DNA of 64,000 nt from Bradyrhizobium sp. AZCC 2176. GTDB lineage: Bacteria; Pseudomonadota; Alphaproteobacteria; Rhizobiales; Xanthobacteraceae. Below, in pieces: positions 1 to 10,567 of the stretch; the stretch's first letter is position 1; each line of letters starts with the position of its first letter. A model generated the notes under the pieces. The model was given only the letters and a program-made list of their open reading frames with translations, was not told the DNA's origin and did no database searches. Position numbers and translations under genes: made by a program. Location: the NCBI RefSeq assembly GCF_036924645.1, contig NZ_JAZHRX010000001.1, positions 3,995,501 through 4,059,500 on the forward strand, in the 5' to 3' direction.

Positions 1-5
1 GAATC

Positions 6-440
6 TTACGGGCAAGGACGCTCGTAACCGTCACGGCCGATGAACGTGCCTCGGCGCGGATCATAGGTCTGCGAGCGCATGCAGCGCGGCGTGTCGTCAT
101 AATACCGGGGCGGGGGAGGTGCATATTGCGCCTGGACACCGCAATAGCGCGGCGAAACCTCTTGCCAGCCGCCGGGCTGCTCGACGTAGCAGCCGCCCTG
201 ATAATAGCGATAGCCACCGGGCCGCGGTTCGCCCTGGGCGCCGATCGCGGCTCCCGTCGTGGCACCCACGATCGCGCCGACCGCAGCGCCACGGCCGCCG
301 CCGAGTGCACCTCCGACGATGGCCCCCGCGGCACCACCGAACAGCGCGCCCCCGAGCGTGCTTTCCTGCGCCGCCGCCTCCTGGAGCGGTGCGCAGACCG
401 CAAGGGCAACCAGTATCGAGAGCGCGAACTTCGGCATCAT
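6..440 (-). CDS. Exported glycine-zipper protein, 144 aa
   Basis: Function unknown. The first ~24 residues look like a signal peptide (basic start, hydrophobic core, AAAQ at the likely cleavage point). Residues ~29-70 are a glycine zipper (repeated GGAxxGAxxGG), a motif that packs helices in or against membranes. The C-terminal half is Tyr/Pro/Gly rich with four Cys. It ends in PCP followed by TAA. The start has GGAG about 7 bases upstream. Family membership (glycine-zipper envelope proteins) is inferred from composition; no enzymatic motif is visible. Confidence 0.8.
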   Translation of the reverse strand: MMPKFALSILVALAVCAPLQEAAAQESTLGGALFGGAAGAIVGGALGGGRGAAVGAIVGATTGAAIGAQGEPRPGGYRYYQGGCYVEQPGGWQEVSPRYCGVQAQYAPPPPRYYDDTPRCMRSQTYDPRRGTFIGRDGYERPCP

Positions 441-586
441 GTCAGTTCTCCAGCCATTTGAGCGATTCGCTAGCGTATTCCACGATCAGCTTTGACATAG
501 GTTGGCCTTGCGGCGCAACGCGCGAAAGCAGGGAACGATTTGCCTTGCAACCCGTTGTAGGCCCGGAAGAAATCAGAGGCTGGGCC

Positions 587-775
587 ATGTCGGACACCTA
601 TATCATCGAAGTCGGCTCGCAGCCGGCTGGCATTATTGTGCGCGCGCCCGGCGGCTATCGGTTCTTTGCCGCCTCGCACCGTTTCAACCGGCTGGAGGGG
701 CAGATATTCCGCAACGCGCGCGAGGCCGAGCGCGCTGCCCGGCTTCTCGCCAGCGGGATGACGCTGGCAGCGTAA
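587..775 (+). CDS. Small conserved hypothetical protein, 62 aa
   Basis: A 62-residue soluble protein with no known role. The longer open frame upstream is antisense to the glycine-zipper gene, so the ATG at 587 was chosen; the sequence from there (MSDTYIIEVGSQPAGIIVRA) has alternating beta-strand-like character and then an amphipathic helix rich in Arg and Glu (RNAREAERAARLLAS). No membrane segment or Cys. It converges with the SnoaL-like gene at 800-1261. Confidence 0.6.
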   Translation: MSDTYIIEVGSQPAGIIVRAPGGYRFFAASHRFNRLEGQIFRNAREAERAARLLASGMTLAA

Positions 776-799
776 CCGCCAGCGCCCGTTTTCCGGGGG

Positions 800-1261
800 T
801 CAGAGCTTGGTGGCCGACCGCGACAGCAGTTTCCAATCCGAGCCCTGCTTCTGCCAGTTCATCAGGATGTGAAGGTTCTGCGGCGTCTTCTTGCCGTCGG
901 TAAACTCCTGCTCGCCGACGAAGTTGAAGCGAACGATGGCGGTCGGGCCGACGACGCGGATCGTGGGATCCTTGTATTCGAGCGACGTCCATTTGTAGTT
1001 GGCCTTGGCGATGCCGTCGAGAAGCGACGCCTTGGTGTCGATCTTGGCGTTCGAGTGGCTGTAGCTGAGTTCTTCCGCGCAGAGCGGGGCGATCCCCTCG
1101 GCATTGCCAGCCGCCTGCGCCGCACGGAAGGCTTCCACGTTCTTCGCAATGACATCCTCGTCCGCACCGGCAAAAGCCGGGACGACGCTCGTGAGCCCAA
1201 CCCCAACCCCAAGCCCAATTGCGAGGACAGGCAAGGCCAGCTGACGGCGATCGATCTTCAT
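800..1261 (-). CDS. Exported SnoaL/NTF2-like protein, 153 aa
   Basis: Predicted periplasmic protein of the SnoaL/DUF4440 (NTF2-like) fold, a cone-shaped alpha+beta barrel used by many small ligand-binding proteins and ketosteroid-isomerase-like enzymes. The N-terminus has RRQLAL followed by a hydrophobic stretch ending AFAGADE, a signal peptide with Tat-like twin Arg. The mature part starts with the typical helix (DVIAKNVEAFRAAQAAGNAEGI) split here as DVIAKNVEAF and RAAQAAGNAEG, and ends in strands around VGPTAIVRFNF and DWKLLSR. The start at 1261 is preceded by GGAGG; an upstream in-frame ATG at 1273 encodes that Shine-Dalgarno and is less likely. Substrate unknown. Confidence 0.75.
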   Translation of the reverse strand: MKIDRRQLALPVLAIGLGVGVGLTSVVPAFAGADEDVIAKNVEAFRAAQAAGNAEGIAPLCAEELSYSHSNAKIDTKASLLDGIAKANYKWTSLEYKDPTIRVVGPTAIVRFNFVGEQEFTDGKKTPQNLHILMNWQKQGSDWKLLSRSATKL

Positions 1262-1512
1262 GGTTTCCTCCATTCGTTTCTGGTTGTGATCATAGTGTTG
1301 CAGCCACAAATTGCTTTGTCGAGCGCCCCGCGCATGGTGCGAGCCTGCATGGCTCCGAGCGCGGTCGCCTTAACCAGGATTCGTTGTTTTGCTCCGCCAA
1401 ATGCCTTTGCGGCCGATCTCCCTCGTTGACCGCGGCCCCAATCAGCCGCACCATAGCGGCAACTTTGTGCCCCGGGCCGATATCTCAAGTCCATATCTCA
1501 AGGGTGCCAGCC

Positions 1513-2346
1513 GTGGCCGGACTGTCCCACCGTCAGACTGAAATTCTCAACATCGCCCGCGCCTTTGGCCGGGTGATGGTGGAAGATCTCGCCAAGCGTT
1601 TCGAGGTTTCGGCACAGACCATCCGCAAGGATCTCAACGACCTCTGCGACCAGCGTTCGCTGACCCGCATCCATGGCGGCGCCATCATCGCCTCTGGCGT
1701 GGAAAACCTCGCCTATGAGGCGCGACGTTTCGTGGCGGCGGAGGAGAAGCGGGCGATCGGCATTGCCGCCGCGTCGCGGATTCCGAACGGCTGCTCGCTG
1801 TTCATCAACATCGGCACCACGACGGAAGAAGTCGCGAGCGCGCTGACCTCGCATGAGGATTTGCTCGTCATCACCAACAACCTCAACGTCGCGATGCTGT
1901 TGTATCGCCATCCACGCATCGAGGTGATCGTGGCCGGTGGCGCGGTGCGCCGCGCCGACGGCGCGGTGATCGGCTCGACCGCGATCAGCCTGATCGGCCA
2001 GTTCAAGGTGGATTACGCCATCATCGGCGCATCCGCGATCGACGAAGAGGGCGCGCTGCTCGACTTCGACTACCGCGAGGTGCAGGCAGCGCAGGCGATC
2101 ATCGCCAACGCCCGCAGCGTCATGCTGGTCGCAGACTCGACAAAGCTCCGCCGCAGCGCGCCGGTTCGCATCGCCCATCTCAGCCAGATCCAGACCTTTG
2201 TGACCGATGCGCCGCTACCCGCAGGCCTCGCCAGCATCTGCAGCCACCGCGGCATCGAAGTGGTCGAGGCGATGGACAAGCCGGCGGCGGATGTCGACGA
2301 GGCGGGCGAGACGGGCGAGCCCGCTTCAGTGGTGCGGTTAAAGTAG
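1513..2346 (+). CDS. glpR: DeoR-family regulator GlpR
   Basis: DeoR-family repressor, about 277 aa. Residues ~1-60 hold the helix-turn-helix (QTEILNIARAFGRVMVEDLA, then FEVSAQTIRKDLNDL, IHGGA), and the rest is the sugar-phosphate-binding DeoRC domain (INIGTTTEEVA, TNNLNVAMLL, ADSTK). It lies directly ahead of glpD and the glycerol transporter genes on the same strand, as in rhizobia, so it probably responds to glycerol-3-phosphate. I chose GTG at 1513 because AAGGG sits 8 bases upstream; GTG at 1504 is an alternative. The C-terminus has an unusual acidic tail. Function is inferred from family plus context. Confidence 0.88.
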   Translation: MAGLSHRQTEILNIARAFGRVMVEDLAKRFEVSAQTIRKDLNDLCDQRSLTRIHGGAIIASGVENLAYEARRFVAAEEKRAIGIAAASRIPNGCSLFINIGTTTEEVASALTSHEDLLVITNNLNVAMLLYRHPRIEVIVAGGAVRRADGAVIGSTAISLIGQFKVDYAIIGASAIDEEGALLDFDYREVQAAQAIIANARSVMLVADSTKLRRSAPVRIAHLSQIQTFVTDAPLPAGLASICSHRGIEVVEAMDKPAADVDEAGETGEPASVVRLK

Positions 2347-2415
2347 AACGGTTGAAGGTTGGGCAACTGCGCACAGGCCCCATAATTGGAACGAGACCGC
2401 CGATTTGACGCGGCC

Positions 2416-2637
2416 TTACTTTTCCGCGTCGTAGTTTCGCGGCGAGCCGTCGGCGTAGACAGTTTCGAGATGCGAAAATCGGAAGGTCCTGAATTTTCGA
2501 ACGCGGCTCTCAACCCAAACGCACGAACAGTAAACGTCGCCATCTAACAGCCGCATACCATCGGGCGGGGCCGCATCGACCATCATGATCGGTCCGCCGC
2601 TCTTATGCTTGACGAGATTACCTACCCTGAGCCTCAT
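2416..2637 (-). CDS. YodC-like DUF2158 protein, 73 aa
   Basis: Small protein of the DUF2158/YodC family, recognisable from the opening VGNLVKHKSGGPIMMV and a later C-x-C-x-WV then FRFSHLETV. These proteins are short beta-rich folds of unknown function. The start at 2637 begins the conserved domain directly; a longer frame to 2730 adds residues unlike the family. It lies convergent to glpR and upstream of the glpD promoter region, with no functional link apparent. Confidence 0.7.
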   Translation of the reverse strand: MRLRVGNLVKHKSGGPIMMVDAAPPDGMRLLDGDVYCSCVWVESRVRKFRTFRFSHLETVYADGSPRNYDAEK

Positions 2638-2774
2638 AACACCAGACCACCAAACTGATTCTAAGAGTGAATTGCTTTGAGCAAAGAACTCCCTGAGACG
2701 AATTAGGACACTGGTAACCGTCGAACTCACGCTGGGCTTGGATCGGCCAGTGTCCCAAAAACGTCAGGCTCCCC

Positions 2775-2807
2775 GCTTTCGTCTTGCTTTCGTTTTCCTT
2801 TGTGATT
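2775..2807. promoter_or_regulatory. Tandem 11-bp repeats upstream of glpD
   Basis: Three consecutive 11-base units, GCTTTCGTCTT, GCTTTCGTTTT and CCTTTGTGATT, lie about 60-95 bases ahead of the glpD start. The one-helical-turn spacing would place identical TTTCG faces on one side of the DNA. DeoR-family regulators often bind such short direct repeats, so this is a candidate GlpR operator; binding is inferred. Confidence 0.45.
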
Positions 2808-2867
2808 AACTCCCATCCGAAAGTAAAATCGCCGAAGTGAAGAAGGCGATCGCCGGGGAAGCGTCTG

Positions 2868-4412
2868 TTGGATCGGATTTTCGACCTCGCCATCATCGGA
2901 GGCGGCATCAATGGCTGCGGCATCGCGCGCGATGCCGTGGGCCGGGGCAATTCCGTTTTCCTATGCGAAATGAATGACTTGGCGAGCGGGACGTCGTCCT
3001 GGTCGACCAAGCTGGTGCATGGCGGGCTGCGCTATCTCGAATATTACGAGTTCCGGCTGGTCCGAGAGGCGCTGATCGAGCGCGAGATCCTCTGGCAGAT
3101 CGCGCCCCACATCATCAGGCCTTTGCGTTTCGTTTTGCCGCACCATGCAGGGCTGCGCCCGGCTTGGCTGCTCAGGCTAGGGTTGTTCCTGTACGACCAT
3201 ATCGGCGGCCGGCACCTGCTGCCGCCGACCCGTTCGGTCGATCTCGTCCATGACGAGGTGGGAAAACCCTTGATCGCCAACCGCTACTCCAGGGGCTTTG
3301 AATATTCCGACTGCTTCGTCGATGATGCGCGCCTCGTCGTGCTCACGGCACGGGACGCCGCCGATCGCGGCGCCGAAATTCATACCCGCTCGCGCGCGGT
3401 CGAGATCCGTCAGGCCGACGGCGTCTGGCAGGTCACCGTCGAGAATACGGTCAGCGCAGAGCGCACGACCATTCGGGCGCGGGCGCTGGTCAATGCCGGC
3501 GGCCCGTGGGTCGAACAGGTGCTCTCGTCGGGCTCGGGCGTCAACGCGCGGGCAAAAGTGCGGCTGGTGCAGGGCTCGCACATCGTGGTGCGCAAGCTCT
3601 ATGAGCACGACCGCGCCTACATGTTCCAGAACGCCGACGGCCGCATCATCTTCGTCATTCCCTACCAGGACGATTTCACCCTGATCGGCACCACCGATCG
3701 CGACTACGACGGCGATCCGGCCAAGGTGAAAGCCTCGCCTGAGGAGATCCAGTATCTCTGCGCCTCGGCCAGCGAATACCTGAAAAAACCGGTGCTGCCT
3801 GCGGATGTGGTCTGGACCTATTCCGGTGTCCGTCCGCTTTATGACGATGGCGCCAGTGAAGCGAAAGCTGCGACCCGCGATTACGTATTCGAGCTCGATA
3901 CGCCCGGCGGCGCACCGTTGCTGTCGATCTATGGCGGCAAGATCACGACCTATCGGCGCCTGGCGGAAGAGGCGCTGGAACGGCTCGCGCCCTATCTGCA
4001 CAGCGCGAAGGAGAAAGAAGGTTGGACCGGCAAGGCGCCGCTACCCGGCGGCGACATGGATGTGTCGGCGGTCGCCGCGCTGACGGCGGAACTGACGCAG
4101 GAATATCCGTTCCTCGAGCCGGCCCATGCCAACCGGCTAGCGCATGCCTATGGCACGCGTGCTACAAAACTGCTCGGCAACGCGAAGTCTTTTGCCGATC
4201 TCGGTCAATCCTTCGGCGCTACCTTGACGGAAAGCGAAGTCCGCTACCTGATATCGAACGAATGGGCCTGCACCGCCGAAGACGTGGTGTGGCGAAGGTC
4301 CAAGCTCGGCTTGCGGCTGTCGGCCGACGAGATCGCCGCCCTCGACGAATGGATCAAGGCCAACAGTGCCCCAGGCGAACGTCCCTTGCGAGAAGCGGGA
4401 GGACGGCCATGA
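2868..4412 (+). CDS. glpD: Glycerol-3-phosphate dehydrogenase GlpD
   Basis: FAD-dependent glycerol-3-phosphate dehydrogenase, 514 aa, which oxidises sn-glycerol-3-phosphate to dihydroxyacetone phosphate and passes electrons to quinone at the membrane. The FAD dinucleotide-binding loop is at the N-terminus (DLAIIGGGINGCGIARDA), followed by the family motif SGTSSWSTKLVHGGLRYLE and, in the FAD/substrate domain, GTTDRDYDGDP and IYGGKITTYRRLAEEA. It begins with TTG at 2868; no ATG precedes the nucleotide-binding strand. Its TGA overlaps the next gene's ATG by four bases, indicating one operon with the glycerol ABC transporter. Confidence 0.95.
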   Translation: MDRIFDLAIIGGGINGCGIARDAVGRGNSVFLCEMNDLASGTSSWSTKLVHGGLRYLEYYEFRLVREALIEREILWQIAPHIIRPLRFVLPHHAGLRPAWLLRLGLFLYDHIGGRHLLPPTRSVDLVHDEVGKPLIANRYSRGFEYSDCFVDDARLVVLTARDAADRGAEIHTRSRAVEIRQADGVWQVTVENTVSAERTTIRARALVNAGGPWVEQVLSSGSGVNARAKVRLVQGSHIVVRKLYEHDRAYMFQNADGRIIFVIPYQDDFTLIGTTDRDYDGDPAKVKASPEEIQYLCASASEYLKKPVLPADVVWTYSGVRPLYDDGASEAKAATRDYVFELDTPGGAPLLSIYGGKITTYRRLAEEALERLAPYLHSAKEKEGWTGKAPLPGGDMDVSAVAALTAELTQEYPFLEPAHANRLAHAYGTRATKLLGNAKSFADLGQSFGATLTESEVRYLISNEWACTAEDVVWRRSKLGLRLSADEIAALDEWIKANSAPGERPLREAGGRP

Positions 4413-5488
4413 GCGTCACGCTCGAACATGTCACGCGGACCGTGGACGGCATCCCGACCATTCGCGATGTCTCGCTGACTCTCGAGCGCGGTACGTTGAG
4501 TGTGCTGCTCGGGCCGACGCTGTCGGGCAAGACCTCGATCATGCGTCTCCTCGCCGGCCTCGACAAGCCCGCCACCGGCCGCGTTCTGGTCGACGGCAAG
4601 GATGTCACCGGCGCGGACGTGCGACAGCGCTCGGTCGCGATGGTCTATCAGCAATTCATCAACTATCCCTCGCTGACGGTCTATGAGAACATCGCTTCGC
4701 CCCTGCGGGTGCAGGGCCGGCCGCGCGAGGAGATCGACCGGCGCGTGCAGGAAGCCGCAAAACTGCTGCGGCTCGAGCCCTATCTGAAGCGTACTCCGCT
4801 GCAGCTTTCCGGTGGCCAGCAGCAGCGCACCGCGATCGCGCGTGCGCTGGTCAAGGGCGCCGACCTGGTGCTCTTGGACGAGCCGCTTGCCAACCTCGAT
4901 TACAAGCTGCGCGAGGAGTTGCGCGCCGAACTGCCGCGCATCTTCGAAGCGTCGGGCGCGATCTTCGTCTATGCGACGACCGAGCCCTCGGAGGCCCTGC
5001 TGCTCGGCGGCGACACCGTGTGCATGTGGGAGGGCCAGGTTCTGCAGGCCGGCAACACGTCGACAGTTTATCGCCATCCCGGCACGTTGCGGGTGGCGCA
5101 GGTGTTCTCCGATCCGCCGCTCAATATCGTCGGCATCGAGAAGAAAAACGGCTCCGTGCAGTACGCCGGCGGCATTCAGGCGCCGGCAGCCGGCCTCTAC
5201 GCGCAGCTTGCCGATGGTACCTATCGCGTCGGATTCCGCGCCCATCAGCTCGAAGTGGCCCGCGGTATCGCCGGCCGCCACGCGTTTCACGCCACCGTCA
5301 CCGTAACCGAGATCACGGGTTCGGAAAGTTTTGTGCATCTCAATCGCGGCACCTCCAACTGGGTTGCAGTGCTGCCGGGCGTGCATGAATACGAGCCCGG
5401 CCATTTGCTCGATGCCGTGCTCGATCCAAATAATGTTTTCGTGTTCGACGCCGCCGACCGCCTGGTCGCGGCGCCGGGCCCTAATTGA
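4409..5488 (+). CDS. glpS: Glycerol ABC transporter ATPase GlpS
   Basis: First ATP-binding subunit of the rhizobial glycerol importer, 359 aa, with an N-terminal nucleotide-binding domain and a C-terminal TOBE/MalK-like regulatory region. Visible motifs: Walker A GPTLSGKT (35-42), Q-loop YQQ (80-82), intact signature LSGGQ (133-137), Walker B LVLLDE (153-158), D-loop ANLD. The H-loop is odd: the usual VTHDQ reads ATTEP, so the switch His is Thr at about 191. This is complementary to GlpT, which keeps the His but lacks LSGGQ. Translation is coupled to glpD (ATGA overlap). Operon order matches glpSTPQUV described in Rhizobium. Confidence 0.92.
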   Translation: MSVTLEHVTRTVDGIPTIRDVSLTLERGTLSVLLGPTLSGKTSIMRLLAGLDKPATGRVLVDGKDVTGADVRQRSVAMVYQQFINYPSLTVYENIASPLRVQGRPREEIDRRVQEAAKLLRLEPYLKRTPLQLSGGQQQRTAIARALVKGADLVLLDEPLANLDYKLREELRAELPRIFEASGAIFVYATTEPSEALLLGGDTVCMWEGQVLQAGNTSTVYRHPGTLRVAQVFSDPPLNIVGIEKKNGSVQYAGGIQAPAAGLYAQLADGTYRVGFRAHQLEVARGIAGRHAFHATVTVTEITGSESFVHLNRGTSNWVAVLPGVHEYEPGHLLDAVLDPNNVFVFDAADRLVAAPGPN

Positions 5489-5500
5489 GGGAGATGCAGC

Positions 5501-6586
5501 ATGGCTCGCATTGACCTCGTCGATCTCGCGCACTCCTACAGCGGCAATGCTGCGCCGGCGGAATCGTTTGCGCTGAAGCCGGTGACGATGACCTGGCGGC
5601 AGGGCGGGGCGTATGCACTGCTCGGCCCGTCCGGCTGCGGCAAGACCACGCTGCTCAACCTGATCTCCGGGATCGTCACCCCGTCGCGCGGCAATATCCT
5701 GTTCGACGGCGCCGATATCACACCGCTGTCAACCCAGAAGCGCAATATCGCGCAGGTGTTCCAGTTTCCGGTGATCTACGACACCATGACGGTCGGGCAG
5801 AACCTCGCATTCCCGCTGCAGAACCGCGGCGTGCCGAAGGCCGAGGTCGAGGCGCGGGTGAAGCAGATCGCCGACCTGCTCGATCTCACACCCTATCTCC
5901 GCCGCAAGGCAACGCGCCTGACCGCCGACGCCAAGCAGAAGATTTCGCTCGGCCGCGGCCTCGTCCGTTCCGACGTTGCAGCCGTGCTGTTCGACGAGCC
6001 GCTGACAGTGATCGATCCCGAGCTGAAATGGCAGTTGCGCTCAAAACTCAAGGCGCTGCACCGCGAGCTCGATCTCACGATGATCTATGTCACCCATGAC
6101 CAGACCGAGGCGCTGACCTTCGCCGACACCGTCGTCGTCATGCATGACGGCCGCGTGGTGCAGAGCGGCACGCCGGCCGAACTATTTGACAAGCCCGCGC
6201 ATACCTTCGTCGGCTATTTCATCGGCTCGCCCGGCATGAACATCGTGCCGGCCGCGGTCAGCGGACACGAGGCGCGCGTCGACGGCCACACCATTGGTCT
6301 GCATCGCAATTACGGCGTGCTGCCGGCAGGCGCCAGAATCGAGATCGGCGTGCGGCCGGAATTCCTCAATGTCGCAGCGCCCGCATCCGGTCTGCTGTCG
6401 GCGACGATCGAGCGCATTGATGATCTCGGCCGCGCCCGTTTCGCCCGCGTTCGCGTCGGTGATGCAAAGTTTTCCGCGCGTGTGCCGCCGGGATTTTCCG
6501 TTCCCGACAACGTGGTCGGATTGGTGTTCGATCCGGCGCATGTTCACGTCTATGCCGACAGCCGCCTGGTCGAGGGGGTTGCCTGA
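5501..6586 (+). CDS. glpT: Glycerol ABC transporter ATPase GlpT
   Basis: Second ATPase of the glycerol importer, 361 aa. Walker A GPSGCGKT (42-49), Q-loop VFQF, Walker B VLFDEP (162-167) and H-loop VTHDQ (His ~199) are intact. The ABC signature is replaced by LTADA (140-144), so this subunit cannot contribute a normal LSGGQ to its partner's site. A TOBE-like C-terminal region follows residue ~240. Start ATG has GAGGGAG just upstream, 12 bases after glpS ends. Paired with GlpS it predicts a heterodimer with one consensus and one degenerate ATP site. Confidence 0.92.
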   Translation: MARIDLVDLAHSYSGNAAPAESFALKPVTMTWRQGGAYALLGPSGCGKTTLLNLISGIVTPSRGNILFDGADITPLSTQKRNIAQVFQFPVIYDTMTVGQNLAFPLQNRGVPKAEVEARVKQIADLLDLTPYLRRKATRLTADAKQKISLGRGLVRSDVAAVLFDEPLTVIDPELKWQLRSKLKALHRELDLTMIYVTHDQTEALTFADTVVVMHDGRVVQSGTPAELFDKPAHTFVGYFIGSPGMNIVPAAVSGHEARVDGHTIGLHRNYGVLPAGARIEIGVRPEFLNVAAPASGLLSATIERIDDLGRARFARVRVGDAKFSARVPPGFSVPDNVVGLVFDPAHVHVYADSRLVEGVA

Positions 6587-7488
6587 TGGACAAGACCATC
6601 AACCAGAAAGCCTGGTTCCTGGTGCTGCCGGTATTCGCGGTGGTCGCGTTCTCCGCGGTGCTGCCGTTGATGACGGTCGTGAACTATTCGATGCAGGACA
6701 CGTTCGGCAACAACCAGTTCTTCTGGAACGGCGTCGGCTGGTTCAAGGAGCTGCTCGATCCGTCGACCGATCTCGGTGGGCGCTTCCTGGCTTCGCTCGG
6801 CCGCAACCTGCTGTTCTCCGCCATCATCCTGGCCATCGAGGTGCCGCTCGGCATCGTGGTGGCGCTGTCGATGCCGCGCGAGGGCTGGACCGTTGCCGTA
6901 TGCCTCGTGATCCTGGCGCTGCCGCTGCTGATTCCGTGGAACGTGGTCGGAACGATCTGGCAGATTTTCGGCCGGCCCGACATCGGCCTGCTCGGCTATA
7001 CGCTCAACGGTCTCGGCTTCGACTACAATTACGTTTCCAACGAGTTCGACGCCTGGGCTACCGTCATCGTGATGGATGTCTGGCACTGGACCAGCCTCGT
7101 TGCGCTGTTGTGCTACGCCGGGCTGAAGTCGATCCCCGACGCCTATTACCAGGCGGCGCAGATCGATGGCGCCTCGCGCTGGGCGGTGTTCAAGGCGATC
7201 CAGTTGCCGAAGATGAACCGCGTGCTGCTGATCGCAGTGCTGCTGCGCTTCATGGACAGTTTCATGATCTACACCGAGCCGTTCGTCGTGACCGGCGGCG
7301 GTCCCGGCAACTCGACCACCTTCGTTTCGATCGAACTGGTCAAGATCGCGCTCGGGCAGTTCGACCTCGGCAAGGCGGCTGCGTTGTCGCTGGTCTACAA
7401 TCTGATCATCCTGATCGTGTGCTGGATCTTCTACACCGTCATGACCAACGCCGGGACCGAACGTCCCGCCAAGAAGGGAGGCGCCTGA
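6586..7488 (+). CDS. glpP: Glycerol ABC transporter permease GlpP
   Basis: Inner-membrane permease of the MalF-like binding-protein-dependent family, 300 aa, about six transmembrane helices. The cytoplasmic EAA loop is readable as YYQAAQIDGASRWAVFKAIQ with the family Gly, followed by LPKMNRVLL. It overlaps glpT by one base (TGATG), so translation is coupled. Together with GlpQ it forms the channel for glycerol, energised by GlpS/GlpT and fed by GlpV. Confidence 0.92.
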   Translation: MDKTINQKAWFLVLPVFAVVAFSAVLPLMTVVNYSMQDTFGNNQFFWNGVGWFKELLDPSTDLGGRFLASLGRNLLFSAIILAIEVPLGIVVALSMPREGWTVAVCLVILALPLLIPWNVVGTIWQIFGRPDIGLLGYTLNGLGFDYNYVSNEFDAWATVIVMDVWHWTSLVALLCYAGLKSIPDAYYQAAQIDGASRWAVFKAIQLPKMNRVLLIAVLLRFMDSFMIYTEPFVVTGGGPGNSTTFVSIELVKIALGQFDLGKAAALSLVYNLIILIVCWIFYTVMTNAGTERPAKKGGA

Positions 7489-8294
7489 TGCATTCGATTC
7501 CCGGACGCCGTCTCATCATCTCGCTGTTTCTGATCTTCCTGCTGTTGCCGATCTACTGGCTCGTCAACATGAGCTTCAAGACCAACGCCGAGATCGTCAC
7601 CACGATGACGCTGTGGCCGCACCAGCCGACGCTGGAGAACTACAAGCGTATCTTTACCGACGAGAGCTGGTATTCCGGCTACATCAACTCGCTGAAATAC
7701 GTGATCATCAACACCGTGATCTCGATCGCGGTGGCGCTGCCGGCCGCCTACGGCTTCTCGCGCTACCGTTTCCTCGGCGACAAGCATTTGTTCTTCTGGC
7801 TGCTGTCGAACCGGATGGCGCCGGCCGCGGTATTTGCGCTGCCGTTCTTCAACCTCTACTCGGCGATCAACCTGTTCGATACGCCATGGGCGGTCGCGCT
7901 GGCGCATTGCATCTTCAACGTCCCGCTGGCGGTTTGGATTCTCGAAGGTTTCGTCTCCGGCGTGCCGCGCGAGATCGACGAGACCGCGTTCCTCGACGGC
8001 TATTCGTTCCCGCGCTTCTTCGTCAAGATCCTGGTGCCGCTGATCGCAAGCGGTATCGGCGTCGCCGCGTTCTTCTGCTTCATGTTCTCCTGGGTCGAGT
8101 TGCTGCTGGCGCGCACGCTGACGTCGGTCAGCGCCAAGCCGATCTCGGCGATCATGACGCGCACCGTCTCGGCCGCGGGCATGGACTGGGGCCTCTTGGC
8201 CGCCGCCGGAGTGCTCACCATCATTCCGGGTGCGCTTGTGATCTGGTTCGTCCGCAACTACATCGCGCGCGGCTTTGCGCTCGGCCGGGTGTAG
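7488..8294 (+). CDS. glpQ: Glycerol ABC transporter permease GlpQ
   Basis: Second permease, 268 aa, MalG-like, about six transmembrane helices starting with SLFLIFLLLPIYWLVNMSFK. EAA loop: PREIDETAFLDGYSFPRFFV, followed by KILVPL. Starts one base inside the glpP stop (TGATG). The longer frame upstream is an out-of-frame shadow of glpP and was excluded. Partner of GlpP in the glycerol channel. The name follows the rhizobial glycerol operon, not the E. coli phosphodiesterase that shares the symbol. Confidence 0.92.
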   Translation: MHSIPGRRLIISLFLIFLLLPIYWLVNMSFKTNAEIVTTMTLWPHQPTLENYKRIFTDESWYSGYINSLKYVIINTVISIAVALPAAYGFSRYRFLGDKHLFFWLLSNRMAPAAVFALPFFNLYSAINLFDTPWAVALAHCIFNVPLAVWILEGFVSGVPREIDETAFLDGYSFPRFFVKILVPLIASGIGVAAFFCFMFSWVELLLARTLTSVSAKPISAIMTRTVSAAGMDWGLLAAAGVLTIIPGALVIWFVRNYIARGFALGRV

Positions 8295-8303
8295 GGGGCA
8301 CAG

Positions 8304-8630
8304 ATGGAAAACATCGCATGGATGGCCTGGACGCTGCCGACCGCGATCTTCTTCGTGATGCTGGCGCTGACTTTGGGCGTGATGACATGGCTTGCGGCCG
8401 CCTATCCCGAAGCCGAGCGCGTCGGCGTGCTGCGCATTCCGACCACGCGCGGCGACCGGCTGTTCATTTCGCTGGTGCTCGCCGCCGTCATTCATCTTTT
8501 GTGGATCGCCTTTGTCGGCACCGACCCGCTTCTGACGCTGCCGATCGGGGAGGGCGTTGAGATTTCGAGCCTGTGGCTCGCAACCCTAATTTCGCTTGTT
8601 TCGGCCGTTGCGATTTTCCGCACCGTCTGA
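8304..8630 (+). CDS. glpU: Small membrane protein GlpU (DUF2160-like)
   Basis: 108-residue integral membrane protein with three or more hydrophobic segments (LPTAIFFVMLALTLGVMTWL, LFISLVLAAVIHLLWIAFVG, LWLATLISLVSAVAI). It lies between the permease and binding-protein genes, nine bases after glpQ, the place occupied by the small glpU gene in Rhizobium. Its biochemical role in glycerol uptake is not established; conservation of position suggests an accessory transporter subunit. Confidence 0.82.
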   Translation: MENIAWMAWTLPTAIFFVMLALTLGVMTWLAAAYPEAERVGVLRIPTTRGDRLFISLVLAAVIHLLWIAFVGTDPLLTLPIGEGVEISSLWLATLISLVSAVAIFRTV

Positions 8631-8704
8631 GGAGCGAAAAAGAGCAGATCCGGGATCAACCCGGGCCTGAATTTGTGTTTGTCGCTGCAACCGGAGGATC
8701 CAAC

Positions 8705-10501
<1,797 letters not shown>

Positions 10502-10532
10502 GCTTCGCAAATTACGAGTGATGCAACGAGCG

Positions 10533-10561
10533 AAAGGCCGGGAGCGATCCCGGCCTTTTTT
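10533..10561 (+). terminator. Rho-independent terminator of the glp operon
   Basis: Perfect 11-base stem, AAAGGCCGGGA paired with TCCCGGCCTTT, around a 4-base loop and ending in TTTTTT, 31 bases after the glpV stop. A classic intrinsic terminator. Confidence 0.9.
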
Positions 10562-10567
10562 CGTTCT

